6,976 nucleotides of DNA from Gammaproteobacteria bacterium (GTDB lineage Bacteria > Pseudomonadota > Gammaproteobacteria > Chromatiales > Chromatiaceae). The notes beneath the pieces are model-generated. The model was not told the origin of the DNA. It was given only the letters and a program-made list of their open reading frames with translations, and ran no database searches. The first letter of the stretch is position 1. Every line of letters begins with the position of its first letter. A program made the position numbers and the translations under genes. Below are positions 6,300 to 6,976 of this stretch, one piece after another. The stretch spans positions 1-6,976 of the forward strand of contig VMDJ01000112.1 in NCBI GenBank assembly GCA_008080925.1. Reading direction: 5' to 3'.

Positions 6300-6976
6300 C
6301 GCTTTAGCCATTCTCTAGCTCGGTTCGCATCACCAAAGGGTGTTAGCTTTCCGTAGGAATCGAGCAAGATCATGGTGACTTCTTTATTATCAACACGCGC
6401 CTTCATCACTAAGCAGCGGCCTGCCTCGGTCAGAAAGCCTGTTTTGCTTAGCAATAATTCCCAAGATTTATTGCGTGAGAAGCGATTGGTGTTCACATAA
6501 CGCAAAGGCCCCAGTCGCTTGTATGGCTTCACGGTAACACTGCGAGTTTGAGCAATTTTCTTTAACAAGGGATGCTTTTCTGCAGCCTGCATTAATAGAA
6601 AAAGATCATTTGGTGTTGATAGATTGTTCGGCGATAGCCCGGCGGCATCAATAAAGTTTGAATGCATCATCCCTAAGCTTTTAGCTTTCTCATTCATTGC
6701 GCTTGCAAAGGCCTCGCTGCCGCCAGGGTAAGTGCGACCAAGCGCAAGGGCTGCGCGATTCTCAGAAGAGAGCATGGCAAGTGTTAGTAACTCTTCACGG
6801 GTGAGTTTTGCGCCGACCTTTAAGCGCGAGCCGGTGAGTTGCCTTAGATCACGGTCAGCTTTGGTGATGGTGATTGTTTCATCGAGAGGAAGCTTTGTAT
6901 CGAGGATAACGAGCGCCGTCATTAGCTTTGTCACTGAGGCAATCGAGCGCGGTTTGTCAGCGTTACGGCTGAACAA
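6281..6976 (-). CDS. pbpG: D-alanyl-D-alanine endopeptidase, PBP7/PbpG-like (partial, N-terminus beyond right edge)
   Basis: This S11-family penicillin-binding protein is expected to cut peptidoglycan cross-links in the periplasm. The visible 231 residues hold all three active-site motifs: SVTK (S14 nucleophile, K17), SSEN (with the S71-E72-N73 triad) and KTG at 178-180. Surrounding text is closer to E. coli PbpG than to DacA-type carboxypeptidases: IASVTKLMTA, SSENRAALALGRTYPGG, KAKSLGM, KTGFLTEAGRCLVM, and a late DSYGKLTPFGDANRAREWL. The reading frame is open to the window edge; the TTG at 6974-6976 aligns with an internal Leu of E. coli PbpG and is not the start. The signal peptide is therefore outside the window. 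The C-terminus ends shortly after REWLKRYRKSA, lacking the longer Ala/Gln-rich tail that I recall in E. coli. It converges on prc and its last codons share 19 bp with prc. Confidence 0.93.
   Translation of the reverse strand: MFSRNADKPRSIASVTKLMTALVILDTKLPLDETITITKADRDLRQLTGSRLKVGAKLTREELLTLAMLSSENRAALALGRTYPGGSEAFASAMNEKAKSLGMMHSNFIDAAGLSPNNLSTPNDLFLLMQAAEKHPLLKKIAQTRSVTVKPYKRLGPLRYVNTNRFSRNKSWELLLSKTGFLTEAGRCLVMKARVDNKEVTMILLDSYGKLTPFGDANRAREWLKRYRKSA

Noticed and set aside
6974..6976. TTG as the start codon of the PbpG-like gene
   Set aside because: It sits at the window edge, the signal peptide is missing, and the position aligns with an internal Leu shortly before the SxxK motif of E. 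coli PbpG. The gene is simply cut by the window.

Overview
The window looks like core chromosome of a gammaproteobacterium. The evidence is a Prc/Tsp tail-specific protease of the E. coli architecture, a two-domain MazG whose catalytic residues fall at E. coli numbering, and a PBP7/PbpG-type endopeptidase. Base composition looks mid-range (one sampled 60-base line has 29 G+C; I did not compute the whole window). I cannot name a genus. I see no transposase, integrase, phage gene, tRNA, rRNA, CRISPR array or long repeat.

Layout: (1) 1-214 is non-coding upstream sequence with a weak promoter candidate. (2) 215-1105 (+) encodes a SUMF1/FGE-fold protein that lacks the catalytic cysteines of true formylglycine-generating enzyme. 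(3) 1106-1184 is a short gap. (4) 1185-6299 (+) is a compact four-gene run: dgt (dGTP triphosphohydrolase), mazG (NTP pyrophosphohydrolase), a DUF4743-type Nudix hydrolase related to the oxidised-thiamine-diphosphate enzymes, and prc (periplasmic C-terminal processing protease). The junctions are a 1-base gap (with the preferred mazG start), a 4-base ATGA overlap and a 12-base gap, so co-transcription is likely. (5) 6281-6976 (-) is the C-terminal three quarters or so of a PbpG-like peptidoglycan endopeptidase. It converges on prc and shares 19 bp with it; its start lies beyond the right edge.

Taken together, dgt, mazG and the Nudix gene form a metabolite house-cleaning set: dNTP pool control, removal of non-canonical or excess NTPs, and probably disposal of damaged thiamine diphosphate. 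The prc-pbpG pair concerns the cell envelope: in E. coli, NlpI-Prc controls the peptidoglycan endopeptidase MepS, and PBP7 is another endopeptidase of that network. I found no clearly new system. The points most worth a second look are the cysteine-less SUMF1 protein, the grouping of three pyrophosphate- or triphosphate-releasing hydrolases, the likely TTG start of mazG, and the overlapping prc/pbpG ends.
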